A stretch of DNA of 46,547 nucleotides from Bordetella parapertussis (GTDB taxonomy: Bacteria > Pseudomonadota > Gammaproteobacteria > Burkholderiales > Burkholderiaceae_B), in NCBI GenBank assembly GCA_945872285.1, contig CAMBZR010000018.1:1-46547 (forward strand), in the 5' to 3' direction. The stretch's first letter is position 1, and each line of letters starts with the position of its first letter. Positions 19,713 to 29,476 of the stretch are shown here, piece by piece. The notes below the pieces were generated by a model, which was given only the letters and a program-made list of their open reading frames with translations, was not told where the DNA came from and did no database searches. A program made the translations under genes and the position numbers.

Positions 19713-21098
19713 TTAAAGATAGGGGGCCACCACACAGCGCTTATGCTCAATGTGGTACGCAAATTCGTCGCGATAATGCTTCAAGAAACCACGCACTGGC
19801 ATCGCCGCAGCATCACCCAAGGCGCAAATAGTGCGCCCCATGATGTTGCCAGCAACCGAATCCAGCAAATCGAGATCTTCAGGGCGACCCTGGCCATGCT
19901 CGATGCGGTTCACCATGCGGTAGAGCCAACCCGTACCTTCGCGACAGGGGGTGCACTGGCCGCAGCTTTCTTCAAAATAAAAATACGATAAACGCAGCAA
20001 AGACTTAACCATGCAGCGCGTATCGTTCATCACAATCACGGCGCCCGAACCCAGCATCGAGCCGGCCTTTGCGATCGCGTCGTAATCCATCGTGGTGTCC
20101 ATCATGATGTTACCTGGGATCACCGGCGCACTTGAGCCACCAGGGATCACCGCTTTAAGCGTTGAGCCACCACGCATGCCACCTGCAAGTTCTAACAACT
20201 TTGAAAACGGTGTGCCTAAGGGGATTTCGTAGTTACCGGGGCGCTCGACATCGCCCGTAATCGAAAACAACTTCGTCCCGCCATTGTTGGGTTTGCCAAC
20301 CTCAAGATACGCGGCGCCACTGTTGCGAATAATCCAAGGCACCGCTGCAAAGGTTTCAGTGTTGTTGATCGTGGTGGGCTTGCCATACAAACCAAAGCTC
20401 GCCGGAAAAGGCGGCTTGAAACGTGGCTGACCTTTTTTACCCTCAAGCGATTCAAGCAGGGCAGTTTCTTCGCCGCAGATGTAGGCGCCATAGCCATGAA
20501 ACGCATGCAATTCAAAATTGAATTGCGAGCCCAAAATATTATTGCCGAGCATACCTGCGGCGCGCGCTTCATCGAGCGCCTCTTCAAAGCGGTCGTACAC
20601 CTCAAAGATTTCGCCGTGAATATAGTTATAGCCAACAGAGATCCCCATCGCGTAGGCCGCAATCGCCATGCCCTCAATCACGATATGGGGGTTCAAGCGC
20701 AAAATATCGCGATCTTTAAACGTACCAGGTTCGCCTTCGTCAGAATTGCAAACTAAATATTTTTGACCCGGAAACGTACGGGGCATAAAGCTCCATTTCA
20801 ATCCGGTCGGAAACCCTGCACCACCGCGACCACGCAAGCCCGACGCCTTGACTTCAGCGATGACCTCTTCTTGGGTCATGCCTTGCGTCAAAATCTTACG
20901 CAAGGCTTCGTAACCACCGCGCTTAACGTAATCCGCTAAGCGCCAGTTATTACTATCCAGGCCTTGCATGATTTGTGGCCCTAAATGACGACCATGCAAC
21001 CCCATCGATCCAAGCAAATCATTATCGGGGGCAGCAACCAAACCTTGCGAATACTTTTGCAAGATCGCGTAACTGCTGTCAGACATCACTGCACTCAT
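19713..21098 (-). CDS. nuoF: NADH-quinone oxidoreductase subunit F
   Basis: Flavoprotein subunit (461 residues) that oxidises NADH. The FMN/NADH-binding segment [13 protein letters not shown] is at 90-102 with [14 protein letters not shown] after it. The N3 [4Fe-4S] cluster ligands are Cys379, 382, 385 ([15 protein letters not shown]) and Cys425. It starts inside the last codon of nuoE (ATGA overlap), so the two are translated together, as their products form the NADH-input dimer. Confidence 0.97.
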   Translation of the reverse strand: MSAVMSDSSYAILQKYSQGLVAAPDNDLLGSMGLHGRHLGPQIMQGLDSNNWRLADYVKRGGYEALRKILTQGMTQEEVIAEVKASGLRGRGGAGFPTGLKWSFMPRTFPGQKYLVCNSDEGEPGTFKDRDILRLNPHIVIEGMAIAAYAMGISVGYNYIHGEIFEVYDRFEEALDEARAAGMLGNNILGSQFNFELHAFHGYGAYICGEETALLESLEGKKGQPRFKPPFPASFGLYGKPTTINNTETFAAVPWIIRNSGAAYLEVGKPNNGGTKLFSITGDVERPGNYEIPLGTPFSKLLELAGGMRGGSTLKAVIPGGSSAPVIPGNIMMDTTMDYDAIAKAGSMLGSGAVIVMNDTRCMVKSLLRLSYFYFEESCGQCTPCREGTGWLYRMVNRIEHGQGRPEDLDLLDSVAGNIMGRTICALGDAAAMPVRGFLKHYRDEFAYHIEHKRCVVAPYL

Positions 21099-21595
21099 TC
21101 AGATTCTCCACGCGCAGCGTCAGCCAACTCGCCAAGCATCGCATCAATTTTTTCGGGTGCCATACGCACGCACATATGTTTGTTGTTCACGATCAGCACC
21201 GGTGAATCACCACAGGCACCCATGCACTCGCCTTCAACTAAGGTAAACAAGCCGTCTGCGGTCGTCTCACGAAAACCGATCCCGAGTTTTTTCTTGAGAT
21301 AGTCGGCAGTAAATTCGCCATCGCGAAGCGCACAAGGCAAGTTTGTACACACCGATAACTTGAACTTGCCCACAGGGCGCACATCAAACATATTGTAAAA
21401 AGTCGCGTTTTCTTGCACAGCGATCGCGGGCTGACCAAGATAGTCGGCCACATCCTGAATCACTTCAGGTGACACCCAGCCTTGCTCGTCTTGCGCAATC
21501 GCAAGAGACGCCATGATGGCAGACTGCTTTTGATCGGCCGGGTATTTGGCGATCTCACGGTCAATTTTTTTGTAAGCCTGTTCAGAGAGCAACAT
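21095..21595 (-). CDS. nuoE: NADH-quinone oxidoreductase subunit E
   Basis: 24-kDa-type subunit (166 residues) carrying the off-pathway N1a [2Fe-2S] cluster. Ligands are Cys83 and Cys88 ([12 protein letters not shown]) and Cys124 and Cys128 ([13 protein letters not shown]). The N-terminal helical bundle precedes a thioredoxin-like domain. It begins 33 bp after nuoD. Confidence 0.96.
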   Translation of the reverse strand: MLLSEQAYKKIDREIAKYPADQKQSAIMASLAIAQDEQGWVSPEVIQDVADYLGQPAIAVQENATFYNMFDVRPVGKFKLSVCTNLPCALRDGEFTADYLKKKLGIGFRETTADGLFTLVEGECMGACGDSPVLIVNNKHMCVRMAPEKIDAMLGELADAARGESE

Positions 21596-21628
21596 GTTTT
21601 AAATCCGGTGTGGGCGATGAGACAACGA

Positions 21629-22885
21629 TTAGCGGTCGATCTCGCCAAAAACAATATCTTGAGTACCAATGATGGTCACAGCATCGGCAATCATGTGACC
21701 ACGCGACATTTCGTCGAGCGCTTGCAAATGCACAAAGCCAGGCGCACGAATTTTTAAACGATAGGGTTTGTTGGCGCCGTCAGACACCATGTAAATACCA
21801 AATTCACCTTTAGGATGCTCGATCGAAGCATAGGCCTCTCCCGCGGGCACGCTAAAACCCTCAGTGAACAGCTTAAAGTGATGGATGAGTTCTTCCATGT
21901 TTGACTTCATACCGGTGCGCTTTGGTGGCGAGACCTTGTGGTTATCGACCATCACAGGGCCTGGATTGCTACGTAACCACTGCACACATTGTTGAATGAT
22001 GCGATTACTTTCGCGCATCTCAGCCACGCGCACCAAATAACGGTCGTACGAGTCACCATTTACACCGACGGGTATATCAAACTGCAAGCGATCGTAGACC
22101 TCATATGGTTGCATCTTGCGCAGATCCCAGGCCACGCCCGAACCACGCAACATCGGGCCGCTAAAGCCCAGTGCCTTGGCGCGCTCGGGGTCAACCACAC
22201 CGATACCGACTAAGCGTTGTTTCCAGATACGGTTATCGGTTAACAGCGTTTCGTATTCATCCACACAAGCCGGAAAACGATTCGTGAAGTCTTCAATAAA
22301 ATCGAGCAACGAGCCTGAGCGGGCATCGTTCATGATCTTGAAGTCTTTCGCTGAGCGGTACTGGCTGGCTTTGCCGTACTGCGGCATCGCATCGGGCAAG
22401 TCGCGATACACACCACCGGGGCGATAGTAAGCCGCATGCAAACGCGCGCCCGAAACCGCCTCGTAGCAATCCATCAAATCTTCACGCTCACGAAACGCGT
22501 ACAAAAATACCGCCATGGCGCCCACGTCAAGCGCGTGCGAGCCTAGCGACATCAAATGATTTAACAAGCGCGTAATTTCGTCGAACATCACGCGGATATA
22601 TTGCGCACGCAAAGGCGGTGTGACGCCCATGAGCTTTTCGATCGCTAGCACATAGGCGTGCTCGTTACACATCATCGAGACGTAATCCAAGCGATCCATG
22701 TAAGGCAAGGCTTGCAAAAACGTGCGATGCTCGGCCAGTTTTTCAGTGGCGCGGTGTAGCAGACCAATGTGCGGATCTGCGCGTTGGATCACTTCACCGT
22801 CAAGCTCTAGCACCAGGCGCAAAACGCCATGTGCAGCAGGATGCTGTGGACCAAAGTTCAGCGTGTAGTTTTTAATTTCAGCCAT
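21629..22885 (-). CDS. nuoD: NADH-quinone oxidoreductase subunit D
   Basis: 49-kDa-type subunit (418 residues), related to NiFe-hydrogenase large subunits, lining the quinone site. Seen are [21 protein letters not shown] (the His/quinone loop), [30 protein letters not shown] and the C-terminal DIVFGEIDR. Separate from nuoC here, unlike the fused NuoCD of enterics. The gap to nuoC is 2 bp. Confidence 0.97.
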   Translation of the reverse strand: MAEIKNYTLNFGPQHPAAHGVLRLVLELDGEVIQRADPHIGLLHRATEKLAEHRTFLQALPYMDRLDYVSMMCNEHAYVLAIEKLMGVTPPLRAQYIRVMFDEITRLLNHLMSLGSHALDVGAMAVFLYAFREREDLMDCYEAVSGARLHAAYYRPGGVYRDLPDAMPQYGKASQYRSAKDFKIMNDARSGSLLDFIEDFTNRFPACVDEYETLLTDNRIWKQRLVGIGVVDPERAKALGFSGPMLRGSGVAWDLRKMQPYEVYDRLQFDIPVGVNGDSYDRYLVRVAEMRESNRIIQQCVQWLRSNPGPVMVDNHKVSPPKRTGMKSNMEELIHHFKLFTEGFSVPAGEAYASIEHPKGEFGIYMVSDGANKPYRLKIRAPGFVHLQALDEMSRGHMIADAVTIIGTQDIVFGEIDR

Positions 22886-22887
22886 GA

Positions 22888-23508
22888 TTAACGCCCGACT
22901 CCGTAGCCGTCCTCGCGAATCACACGCGGAATAATCTCGCGCGGTTCAATCGAAACAGGTTGATACACCACACGGCCTTGCTCAGGGTCGTAACGCATTT
23001 CGACGTTGCCATACACCGGAAAATCTTTGCGAAACGGGTGACCAATAAAACCATAATCGGTCAGAATACGTCGCAGATCAGGATGACCTTCAAAAATAAT
23101 GCCAAACAGATCGAATGCTTCACGCTCAAACCAGTTCACGCTTGGCCAGACATTGACCAACGAATGAACAAGGGGAAACTCGCCATTGACGGCAAAAGTG
23201 CGCACACGCAAGCGCCAGTTGTGCGTAAGCGACAGCAGGTGTGCAACCACCGCGAACCGCGCAGCAGGGACTAAGGCAGCTTGCGGGGCTTCGCCTGCGC
23301 GCCCAACGCCATAGGTCAAATAATCAACGCCACACAAATCCACGCACATCTCAAAACGCAAAGAAGGCTCGTCGCGTAAGCGCAAACAGGTGGTTTCCCA
23401 CTGCTCGGCTGCAATTTCAAGCGTGATTTCGTCGGTAGACAAGGTGAGTTGGGCCTGCTCACCGAGCAGTATCACCAATTGTTGCTGCAGGTTTTCTAGC
23501 CTAGACAT
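22888..23508 (-). CDS. nuoC: NADH-quinone oxidoreductase subunit C
   Basis: 30-kDa-type subunit (206 residues) of the connecting module. The family signature covers [34 protein letters not shown] and GHPFRKDFP. It has no cofactor and stabilises NuoD and NuoI. The start ATG-TCT lies 57 bp after the nuoB stop, the widest gap inside the first half of the operon. Confidence 0.95.
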   Translation of the reverse strand: MSRLENLQQQLVILLGEQAQLTLSTDEITLEIAAEQWETTCLRLRDEPSLRFEMCVDLCGVDYLTYGVGRAGEAPQAALVPAARFAVVAHLLSLTHNWRLRVRTFAVNGEFPLVHSLVNVWPSVNWFEREAFDLFGIIFEGHPDLRRILTDYGFIGHPFRKDFPVYGNVEMRYDPEQGRVVYQPVSIEPREIIPRVIREDGYGVGR

Positions 23509-23565
23509 GTGTTTTTAAGCCTGATTAAACCGACGCACAAACCTAGGTCTGTGCGTCGTCTGGAT

Positions 23566-24042
23566 TTAACGAGCGATCGTATTGGTTTGACGAATTTTGT
23601 TTTGCATTTGCAGTAGGCCATACACCAAGGCCTCTGCCGTAGGCGGGCAACCCGGCACGTAGACATCAACCGGAACAATACGATCGCAGCCACGCACCAC
23701 AGAATACGAATAGTGGTAATAGCCACCACCGTTCGCACAGGAGCCCATCGACACCACCCAGCGAGGCTCTGGCATTTGGTCATAGACCTTGCGCAGAGCT
23801 GGTGCCATTTTGTTGCATAACGTGCCCGCCACAATCATCAGATCAGACTGACGCGGGCTTGGACGAAAAATGATGCCAAACTGATCCAGATCGTAACGCG
23901 CCGCGCCTGCGTGCATCATTTCGACGGCACAACAAGCCAAGCCAAACGTCATCGGCCACATCGAACCCGTTTTTGCCCAGTTAATAAATTTGTCAGCGCT
24001 TGTGGTGACAAAACCTTGCTTAAGAATGCCGTCAATTGCCAT
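23566..24042 (-). CDS. nuoB: NADH-quinone oxidoreductase subunit B
   Basis: PSST-type subunit (158 residues) holding the terminal cluster N2 that reduces quinone. The ligands are the adjacent Cys37-Cys38 ([12 protein letters not shown]), Cys102 ([16 protein letters not shown]) and Cys132 ([12 protein letters not shown]). Length and motifs are complete. The gap to nuoA is 30 bp. Confidence 0.97.
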   Translation of the reverse strand: MAIDGILKQGFVTTSADKFINWAKTGSMWPMTFGLACCAVEMMHAGAARYDLDQFGIIFRPSPRQSDLMIVAGTLCNKMAPALRKVYDQMPEPRWVVSMGSCANGGGYYHYSYSVVRGCDRIVPVDVYVPGCPPTAEALVYGLLQMQNKIRQTNTIAR

Positions 24043-24072
24043 GTGTGTCTTCGCGACTTGATGCGTAGGAGA

Positions 24073-24432
24073 TTATTCCCAGTCAAGCGCGCCTTTTTTC
24101 CACTCGTAGATGAAACCGACCGTGAGGATTGTTAAAAAAATCATCACTGTCACAAAACCAACCATGCCGACGGCGCTGTTCGCGATCGCCCACGGAAACA
24201 AGAATGCAATTTCTAAATCGAACAAAATAAACAAAATCGCCACCAAGTAGTAGCGCACGTCAAATTTCATTCTGGAATCACCAAATGCTTCAAAACCGCA
24301 TTCATATGGAGAGAGCTTTTGGGCATCAGGGCGATTTGGACCGATCAACGACCCCGCCGCGATGAGGGCAAAACCAATGCCGCTACCGACCACGATAAAG
24401 AGTAAAACCGGAAAGTATTGTTGCAGATTCAT
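24073..24432 (-). CDS. nuoA: NADH-quinone oxidoreductase subunit A
   Basis: Three-helix membrane subunit (119 residues) at the junction of the two complex I arms. It has [20 protein letters not shown], with the loop Cys that reports the active/deactive state, and [21 protein letters not shown] with membrane acidic residues. It is the first gene of the nuo operon; its upstream region holds a promoter candidate. Confidence 0.96.
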   Translation of the reverse strand: MNLQQYFPVLLFIVVGSGIGFALIAAGSLIGPNRPDAQKLSPYECGFEAFGDSRMKFDVRYYLVAILFILFDLEIAFLFPWAIANSAVGMVGFVTVMIFLTILTVGFIYEWKKGALDWE

Positions 24433-24464
24433 GCACGTTTCTCGGCAATTGTAAAAACCTTAAG

Positions 24465-24470
24465 AGTATA
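24465..24470 (-). promoter_or_regulatory. Putative -10 box of the nuo operon
   Basis: TATACT on the minus strand, preceded directly by GTG, lies 32 bp upstream of the nuoA start. No good -35 hexamer is found 16-18 bp upstream. It is the best promoter-like element in the 210 bp between porin and nuoA. Confidence 0.35.
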
Positions 24471-24557
24471 CACCGCTGTTAGGGTTTCTACCTGAAGCCG
24501 TCTTGCGCGCGCGGTAGGGCTAAATACAAAAACCGCGAACATAAACCGAGCGCACAG

Positions 24558-24590
24558 AAAAAAGGACCGCTCTCGCGAGCGATCCTTTTT
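24558..24590 (-). terminator. Rho-independent terminator after the porin gene
   Basis: Read on the minus strand, GGATCGCTC pairs with GAGCGGTCC (one G-U pair) around a GCGA loop and runs into TTTTTT; the A-rich flank extends the stem. It lies about 50 bp after the porin stop and before the nuo promoter, so it insulates the two units. On the plus strand the same stem has one mismatch, so some bidirectional activity is possible. Confidence 0.8.
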
Positions 24591-24642
24591 AAGTCTCTCG
24601 ACTAAGCCAACCTAAGTCAGCTTAGCTGCTCTAAGCGATTGC

Positions 24643-25824
24643 TTAGAATGAGTGACGCATACCGACATATGCAGCGTTGCCTGACAAGCCTGAAACGTTC
24701 AGGTAGTTGTTGACATACGTGTAGATTGCATAGCCTGTTGTACGCTTGCTGAAGTCATACTGGTAACCCAAACCGTAGGTGTTTTGAGTTGCAGCGTAAC
24801 CTAAATCGCTAAGGACGCCGGCATTGGTTGCAGCTTGATAAGCAGCCATCACACGACCGCTTGCGCCGACTGGAATCAAGAAGTTGATGTTGTAGGCGTT
24901 AATTTTTGCGCCATCAGCAAACACCACACCACCTGCCGAGTAGGCGTTGGCAATCGAACTTGACACTGTTGACATCGAGCCGCCGTTCACGAAACCGTTT
25001 GTTGTCTGGCCGTAAGCAGCGCCGACTTTAACGACTTTGGCATCGTATGTAGCAGCCAACACCCATGACGAAACGCTAATGCCGTTTGCAGCAGAAACGG
25101 TGTTGTCAGCAGGAGTGATGCGGTCATAGGTACCGGCAAGGTAAATTGGGCCGTTGGTGTAACTCAAAGCGCCAGTTGCAGCGCGCATGTTGTTACCTGT
25201 TTGGAACGCGCTACCAGTTGCTGTGTCAGTAGTTGCACCACCTGTTGCCAATTGACGGTTTGACGTCAAACCAGTGTTAAACGAATAACCCAAGCCGACT
25301 TTGAAGCCTGATAACGAAGGCGATTGATACAACAGCAAATTGTTGTAACGCACGGCAAGAATGCCCATGACGGCAGAAATGTTGATGATTGGCACGTTGG
25401 TGTTAAACGCGCCATCAACTGGGCCGGCGGCAAATTTAAAGGCGGTACCGAGTTGGCGACCAATATCAAGTTGACCCCAGGCGCTGTTACGCACACCAAC
25501 GATTGAAGTACGGCTCCAAAGACCAAATGAGTTGGTTGAACCGTCGTTCACGTTGACTTGCGACTCAAGGTTCCAAACAACTTGGTTACCTGAACCGAGA
25601 TCCTCAACACCCCTGATGCCAAAGCGTGAGGTTGACAGAGCGCCAGAGGCGACAGCGATGCTGCTCGTTGATACGTCGGCACTAGCCAAACCACCGCTAG
25701 ATAAATTCCAGTTTTGATAACGAACAGAGGCGTCGAGGACACCGTATAAAGTTACTGATGATTGAGCCGATGCGGCACCAGCAAAGCCGGTTAACAGGGC
25801 GGCAGCAAGCAGAGTCTTTTTCAT
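24643..25824 (-). CDS. Gram-negative trimeric porin (Burkholderiales type)
   Basis: Outer-membrane general porin of 393 residues. The signal peptide (MKKTLLAAALLTGFAGAASA) is followed by QSSVTLYGVLDASVRY, the standard first beta strand, and the protein ends in MRHSF with the C-terminal Phe needed for outer-membrane assembly. The body is a series of amphipathic strands with Ser/Thr/Gly/Ala-rich loops. GGAG lies 9 bp before the ATG. It allows diffusion of small hydrophilic solutes. As OmpR-type regulators often control porins, the ompR/envZ pair in this window is a possible regulator, unproven. Confidence 0.93.
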   Translation of the reverse strand: MKKTLLAAALLTGFAGAASAQSSVTLYGVLDASVRYQNWNLSSGGLASADVSTSSIAVASGALSTSRFGIRGVEDLGSGNQVVWNLESQVNVNDGSTNSFGLWSRTSIVGVRNSAWGQLDIGRQLGTAFKFAAGPVDGAFNTNVPIINISAVMGILAVRYNNLLLYQSPSLSGFKVGLGYSFNTGLTSNRQLATGGATTDTATGSAFQTGNNMRAATGALSYTNGPIYLAGTYDRITPADNTVSAANGISVSSWVLAATYDAKVVKVGAAYGQTTNGFVNGGSMSTVSSSIANAYSAGGVVFADGAKINAYNINFLIPVGASGRVMAAYQAATNAGVLSDLGYAATQNTYGLGYQYDFSKRTTGYAIYTYVNNYLNVSGLSGNAAYVGMRHSF

Positions 25825-26225
25825 TTAAGAAATCTCCGTAAATTTGAGTGACAAGAGCAACAAACGGATGTTTTGTTCGCTGCCCCCCTAACTCCGCTAA
25901 GGGAAGTTAACGCTATTGCATCAAAAAACGGAGGCTGTGGCTATGCTTCTCGACAGAAACCTCTAATAACCGAGGTATTTTGTTGGCTCAATGCAACATT
26001 TCGTTGTTTTTACCTCAAGAATAATAGGGTTTACCCTTATTTTATAAAATCTGCGCCCGCACTTAAAACTAACTAAAACCACTGGCTCCCTTGCCAGTCA
26101 ATTGCTCGCAATTAGGTCACTGCCTGCTAAACCATCTGCTTCCCACCGCTCTCAGGCTAAAGTACCCCTTCAACCCCAATTCGCGCAACGGTCGATCTGG
26201 CATGATTGACACAGAGACATCACCC
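25825..26225. other. Gap between porin and thioesterase genes
   Basis: About 400 bp without a convincing gene. It holds the porin ribosome binding site and promoter region (minus strand) and two small hairpins on the plus strand: ACCTC/GAGGT at 25959-25976 followed by ATTTTG, and AATAGGG/CCCTTATT at 26023-26040 followed by T-rich sequence. The second resembles a weak terminator. The DNA is more A/T-rich than the flanking genes. The start of the frame at 26091 lies here but its first 45 codons do not resemble the thioesterase family. Confidence 0.5.
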
Positions 26226-26657
26226 ATGACTGCCATCACGACCTCCACACCCCGCATCACCCTAGACGAGTTCTTATTACTGCTTGATACCCACCATCCC
26301 TTCGCAAAGGTGCTTGGCATCCGGGTGTTAGCGCTTGGGCACGGCACGGCCACGCTGTCGTTACCACCCAACCCCAGTTTTCAACGTCTGGGTGGCATTG
26401 TGGCGGGGCCAATGCTCATGGGGCTCGCTGATCTGGCTATGTATGCGGCCGTTGTGGGGGCCACGGGTAACGCCGAAGCAGTCACGGCCAGCCTGACAAT
26501 CAACTTTTTACGTAAAAGCCCGCCTGGCACGATCTATGCCCGCGCACGGGTACTGAAAACCGGCCGACTCTGCGCGGGCGACGTCACCCTCACAGGCGAA
26601 GGCAGCGAAGAGCCCCTCGCGCACAGCGTCAGCACTTGGTCGTTGCCAAAAGCCTGA
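26226..26657 (+). CDS. PaaI-type hotdog-fold thioesterase
   Basis: Predicted acyl-CoA thioesterase of 143 residues. The hotdog helix region reads GGIVAGPMLMGLADLAMYA, with the Asp of the PaaI/DUF4442 type; the usual HGG is replaced by LGG, as in the subgroup with GG-x-SGP-like sequences. A second core strand is AVTASLTINFLRKSPPG. The ATG at 26226 (MTAITTSTP) is chosen; ATGs at 26202 and 26091 give N-terminal extensions without family similarity. Its substrate is unknown. It is followed on the same strand by a Bug-type receptor. Confidence 0.8.
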   Translation: MTAITTSTPRITLDEFLLLLDTHHPFAKVLGIRVLALGHGTATLSLPPNPSFQRLGGIVAGPMLMGLADLAMYAAVVGATGNAEAVTASLTINFLRKSPPGTIYARARVLKTGRLCAGDVTLTGEGSEEPLAHSVSTWSLPKA

Positions 26658-26843
26658 ACGCGCACCACGCTAAGCGGGGTTTGTCTACGCGGGGTTTGCA
26701 GCCAGCCAACAGCCCCAGCCCACCTCACCCAAGCTGTTACGCAAGGCGCAGGTAGCCGTCAACAAAAGTAAACGATTGACAAAGCGCCACCCTGCGCCGA
26801 AGATAAGGTTTGCTATCACCCCCCTCTCTTGACAGAGTCTCTT

Positions 26844-27857
26844 ATGCAAACCATACGCCGTGCTCGCCTTAATCTACCGCGCCTGATCCGCACCCTGCCC
26901 TTGGCAGTACTGAGCCTGTGTCTGCTGGACAGCCCTGCACAGGCGGCTGACCCTGCCGAGGGTTTCCCGAGCCGGGCACTAAACATTACGGTGACGTTTC
27001 CACCCGGTGGTGGCACTGACATTTTGGCGCGTCTGATTGGTAACGCCTTAGCAGAAACGCTGGGCCATGCAGCCGTTGTCGAGAACAAACCCGGCGCAAG
27101 CGGCAACGTGGGCTCAAAATATGTGGCCGAGCGCGCGCCCGATGGCTACTCGCTGCTGATGGTTAACAGCTCGTTTGCGATCAACCCAGCCGTGTTTACG
27201 ACGATGCCGTTTGATCCAAAAAAAGATTTTGCACCGATCATCAACGTAGCATTTATTCCATCTGTGCTGGTCGTGCCCGCCAACTCGCCATATCAAACGC
27301 TGGCCGAACTGCTCACGGCCGCCAAACCCGTCAAAAATGATGTGTCGTATGGCTCGTGCGGCAACGGTACGCCGCAGCACCTGGCGGGTGAATCCCTAAA
27401 TATCTATGCCAAGGCACACATCACGCATATTCCGTACGGTGGCTGCGGACCCGCACTTAAAGACGTTGTAGGCGGGCAAATTCCCTTGGCAATCATCACT
27501 GCCTCAAGCGCAATGAGCCTCATTAAAGGAGGCAAGCTGCGTGCGCTAGCAGTGACCTCGTCCGCGCGCTTTGGGCAACTGCCCAACGTTCCTACGGTCG
27601 CAGAACAAGGCTATCCGGGCTATGAGCTCAGCCAGTGGCATGGCTTGCTTGCGCCGGCCAACACACCAGTCGCCTTGCAACAAAAGCTCTATGCAGGCAT
27701 CAACAAGGCCTTACAGTCGCCTGCCGTGAAAGACAAACTCGAAAGCTTGGGCTACACCCGCGCTAACGACGGGCCTGCCGTCTTCAAAAAGATCATTGAC
27801 GGTGACATTGATAAGTTCGTCAAGCTAGCAAAAGAGATCAAACTGAAAGTTGATTGA
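26844..27857 (+). CDS. Bug/TctC-family tripartite tricarboxylate transporter receptor
   Basis: Periplasmic solute-binding protein of 337 residues. The signal peptide ends at PAQA; the mature start is ADPAEGFPSRALNITV, then FPPGGGTDILARLIG and VENKPGASGNVGSKYVA, all Bug hallmarks. The two ligand loops read YGSCGNGTPQHLAGE and YGGCGPALKD: Cys172 and Cys201 replace the Ser/Ala usually found there. No TctA/TctB membrane genes are nearby, which is normal for orphan Bug genes in Burkholderiales. The ATG at 26844 is preferred over a TTG at 26829. The substrate is unknown. Confidence 0.9.
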   Translation: MQTIRRARLNLPRLIRTLPLAVLSLCLLDSPAQAADPAEGFPSRALNITVTFPPGGGTDILARLIGNALAETLGHAAVVENKPGASGNVGSKYVAERAPDGYSLLMVNSSFAINPAVFTTMPFDPKKDFAPIINVAFIPSVLVVPANSPYQTLAELLTAAKPVKNDVSYGSCGNGTPQHLAGESLNIYAKAHITHIPYGGCGPALKDVVGGQIPLAIITASSAMSLIKGGKLRALAVTSSARFGQLPNVPTVAEQGYPGYELSQWHGLLAPANTPVALQQKLYAGINKALQSPAVKDKLESLGYTRANDGPAVFKKIIDGDIDKFVKLAKEIKLKVD

Positions 27858-27969
27858 AGCGCAAGTGTTCAAGCACCGCTGGCGCTTCAGCTTAGAGCAT
27901 TGAACCCTTAAGCGTTTTAGCGCGACACGCTCGCGACGTGATCGAGCGAGGCTTCGTGTGGCGCTTCGT

Positions 27970-29172
27970 TCAGGTCAGTTGCCCGCAAGCACGCTTCAGA
28001 CGGGCGCAGCCTTCGTCGAGCACTGCCATCGACGTTGCAAAAGAAAAACGAAAAAATGGCGTTGAGCCGTAAGCTGCGCCATGCACACCCGCCAACTTTT
28101 CTGAATCCAGCAGGTACAGCACAAAATCTTCATCCGTCTGAATGATCTGACCCGATGGTGTTTTTTTACCAATCATGCCCGCGCAAGACGGAAACACATA
28201 GAACGCACCCTCAGGCAAATGACAGGTAATACCCGGAATGGCATTCAGTTGCGCCACCACTGAATCGCGCCTGTCTTGAAAGATTTTGGTTCGTTCTGCA
28301 ATAAAGCCTTGCGGTCCCGTCAGCGCCTCAAACGCTGCCGCTTGCCCAATCGATGATGGATTTGAGGTGCTTTGCGACTGTAACTTTGTGATGGCTTTGA
28401 TAAGCTCGAGGGGCCCTACGCAATAACCGATGCGCCAACCCGTCATCGCATACGCTTTTGACACGCCATTCACCGTCAGCGTGCGCTCTTTGAGCTCGGG
28501 TGCGACCTGAGCCATCGTGCAAAACTCACGCCCGTCAAACAAAACATGTTCGTAGATATCGTCTGATAACACCCAAACTTGCGGGTATCGCAGTAACACA
28601 TCGGCCAAAGCCCGCAATTCTTGACGCGAATACACCGCACCGCTCGGATTATTAGGCGCGTTCAAGATCAACCAGCGCGTGCGAGGCGTGATCGCTTTTT
28701 CAAGATCTTCGGGCTGTAACTTAAAACCTTTTTCTGGCGGACAGGTCACTGGAACCGGTGTGCCGCCCGCCAACAACACAATATCGGGATACGACACATA
28801 AAACGGCGCGGGCACAATCACCTCAACACCTTTTTGTACCGTCGCCATCAAAGCGTTAAAAATCACCTGTTTGCCACCGGTGCCGACAATCACCTCGGCT
28901 GTTGAATACTCAAGCTGATTCTCGCGCAAAAACTTATCGCGCACAGCGGCTTTTAATTCAGGCGTACCACCAATGTCGGTGTATTTAGTTTTTGAGGCAG
29001 CCATGGCGCGAACAACGGCCTCAACGACATTTGGGGGTGTATCAAAATCGGGTTCGCCCGCAGTCAGCCCCACCACATCATGCCCTGCGGCCTTTAGCGC
29101 GCGCGAACGTTGAGTCGCCATCGAACTAGGCGAAGGCTTGATACGATTCAGGCGATCGGCAATGAAGGACAT
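27970..29172 (-). CDS. Class I PLP-dependent aminotransferase (aspartate aminotransferase-like)
   Basis: Cytosolic fold-type I aminotransferase of 400 residues. It shows LTAGEPDFDTPPNVV near the N-terminus, LNAPNNPSGAVYS (171-182), SDDIYEHVLFDG and the PLP lysine Lys239 in VNGVSKAYAMTGWRIGY; RFSFATS near the C-terminus holds the carboxylate-binding Arg. This is the AAT subgroup Ib pattern, usually annotated as aspartate aminotransferase, but substrate range (Asp, aromatic, prephenate) cannot be told. AGAGG precedes the ATG by 9 bp. It sits between the convergent Bug gene and tRNA-Leu. Confidence 0.92.
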   Translation of the reverse strand: MSFIADRLNRIKPSPSSMATQRSRALKAAGHDVVGLTAGEPDFDTPPNVVEAVVRAMAASKTKYTDIGGTPELKAAVRDKFLRENQLEYSTAEVIVGTGGKQVIFNALMATVQKGVEVIVPAPFYVSYPDIVLLAGGTPVPVTCPPEKGFKLQPEDLEKAITPRTRWLILNAPNNPSGAVYSRQELRALADVLLRYPQVWVLSDDIYEHVLFDGREFCTMAQVAPELKERTLTVNGVSKAYAMTGWRIGYCVGPLELIKAITKLQSQSTSNPSSIGQAAAFEALTGPQGFIAERTKIFQDRRDSVVAQLNAIPGITCHLPEGAFYVFPSCAGMIGKKTPSGQIIQTDEDFVLYLLDSEKLAGVHGAAYGSTPFFRFSFATSMAVLDEGCARLKRACGQLT

Positions 29173-29233
29173 GGTTGCGTGCCTCTGGTGTCTGACTGAT
29201 TAATTTTTTTTGAGAGACGAGAGAAAATTTTGA

Positions 29234-29318
29234 TGGTGCCGACGGCGAGACTCGAACTCGCACAGCTTTCGCCACTACCCCCTCAAGATAGCGTGTCTAC
29301 CAATTCCACCACGTCGGC
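29234..29318 (-). tRNA. tRNA-Leu (anticodon GAG)
   Basis: Class II tRNA with a 7-bp acceptor stem GCCGACG/CGTCGGC, discriminator A and encoded CCA. The D region GTGGTGGAATTGGTAGACACGC is cut here to its core GGAATTGGTAGACACGC, the anticodon loop TTGAGGG sits on a CTATC/GGTAG stem and gives GAG, and the T arm holds GTTCGAGTC. The variable arm is long, as in leucine and serine tRNAs. It resembles E. coli leuU. Confidence 0.95.
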
Positions 29319-29476
29319 ACGTGACCTTCGGATACTTTGTACTACGTTGTAGAAGACTTAAAACCAGCGTTGTCTTGTACTTTTTGCCCTGACTGCGTTG
29401 AGGTTATGACGCAGTTTCAGTCAGCGCGAGAGTGTAGCACGCAGAGGCACACTCGAGCCTGTGCGTGCCAGCAAAA

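Noticed and set aside
26776..26804. Promoter for the Bug receptor gene
   Set aside because: A perfect TTGACA is present at 26776-26781, but no acceptable -10 hexamer occurs at 16-18 bp.
27857..27890. Terminator between the Bug and aminotransferase genes
   Set aside because: AAGCGC/GCGCTT can form a loose hairpin but there is no T run on either side.
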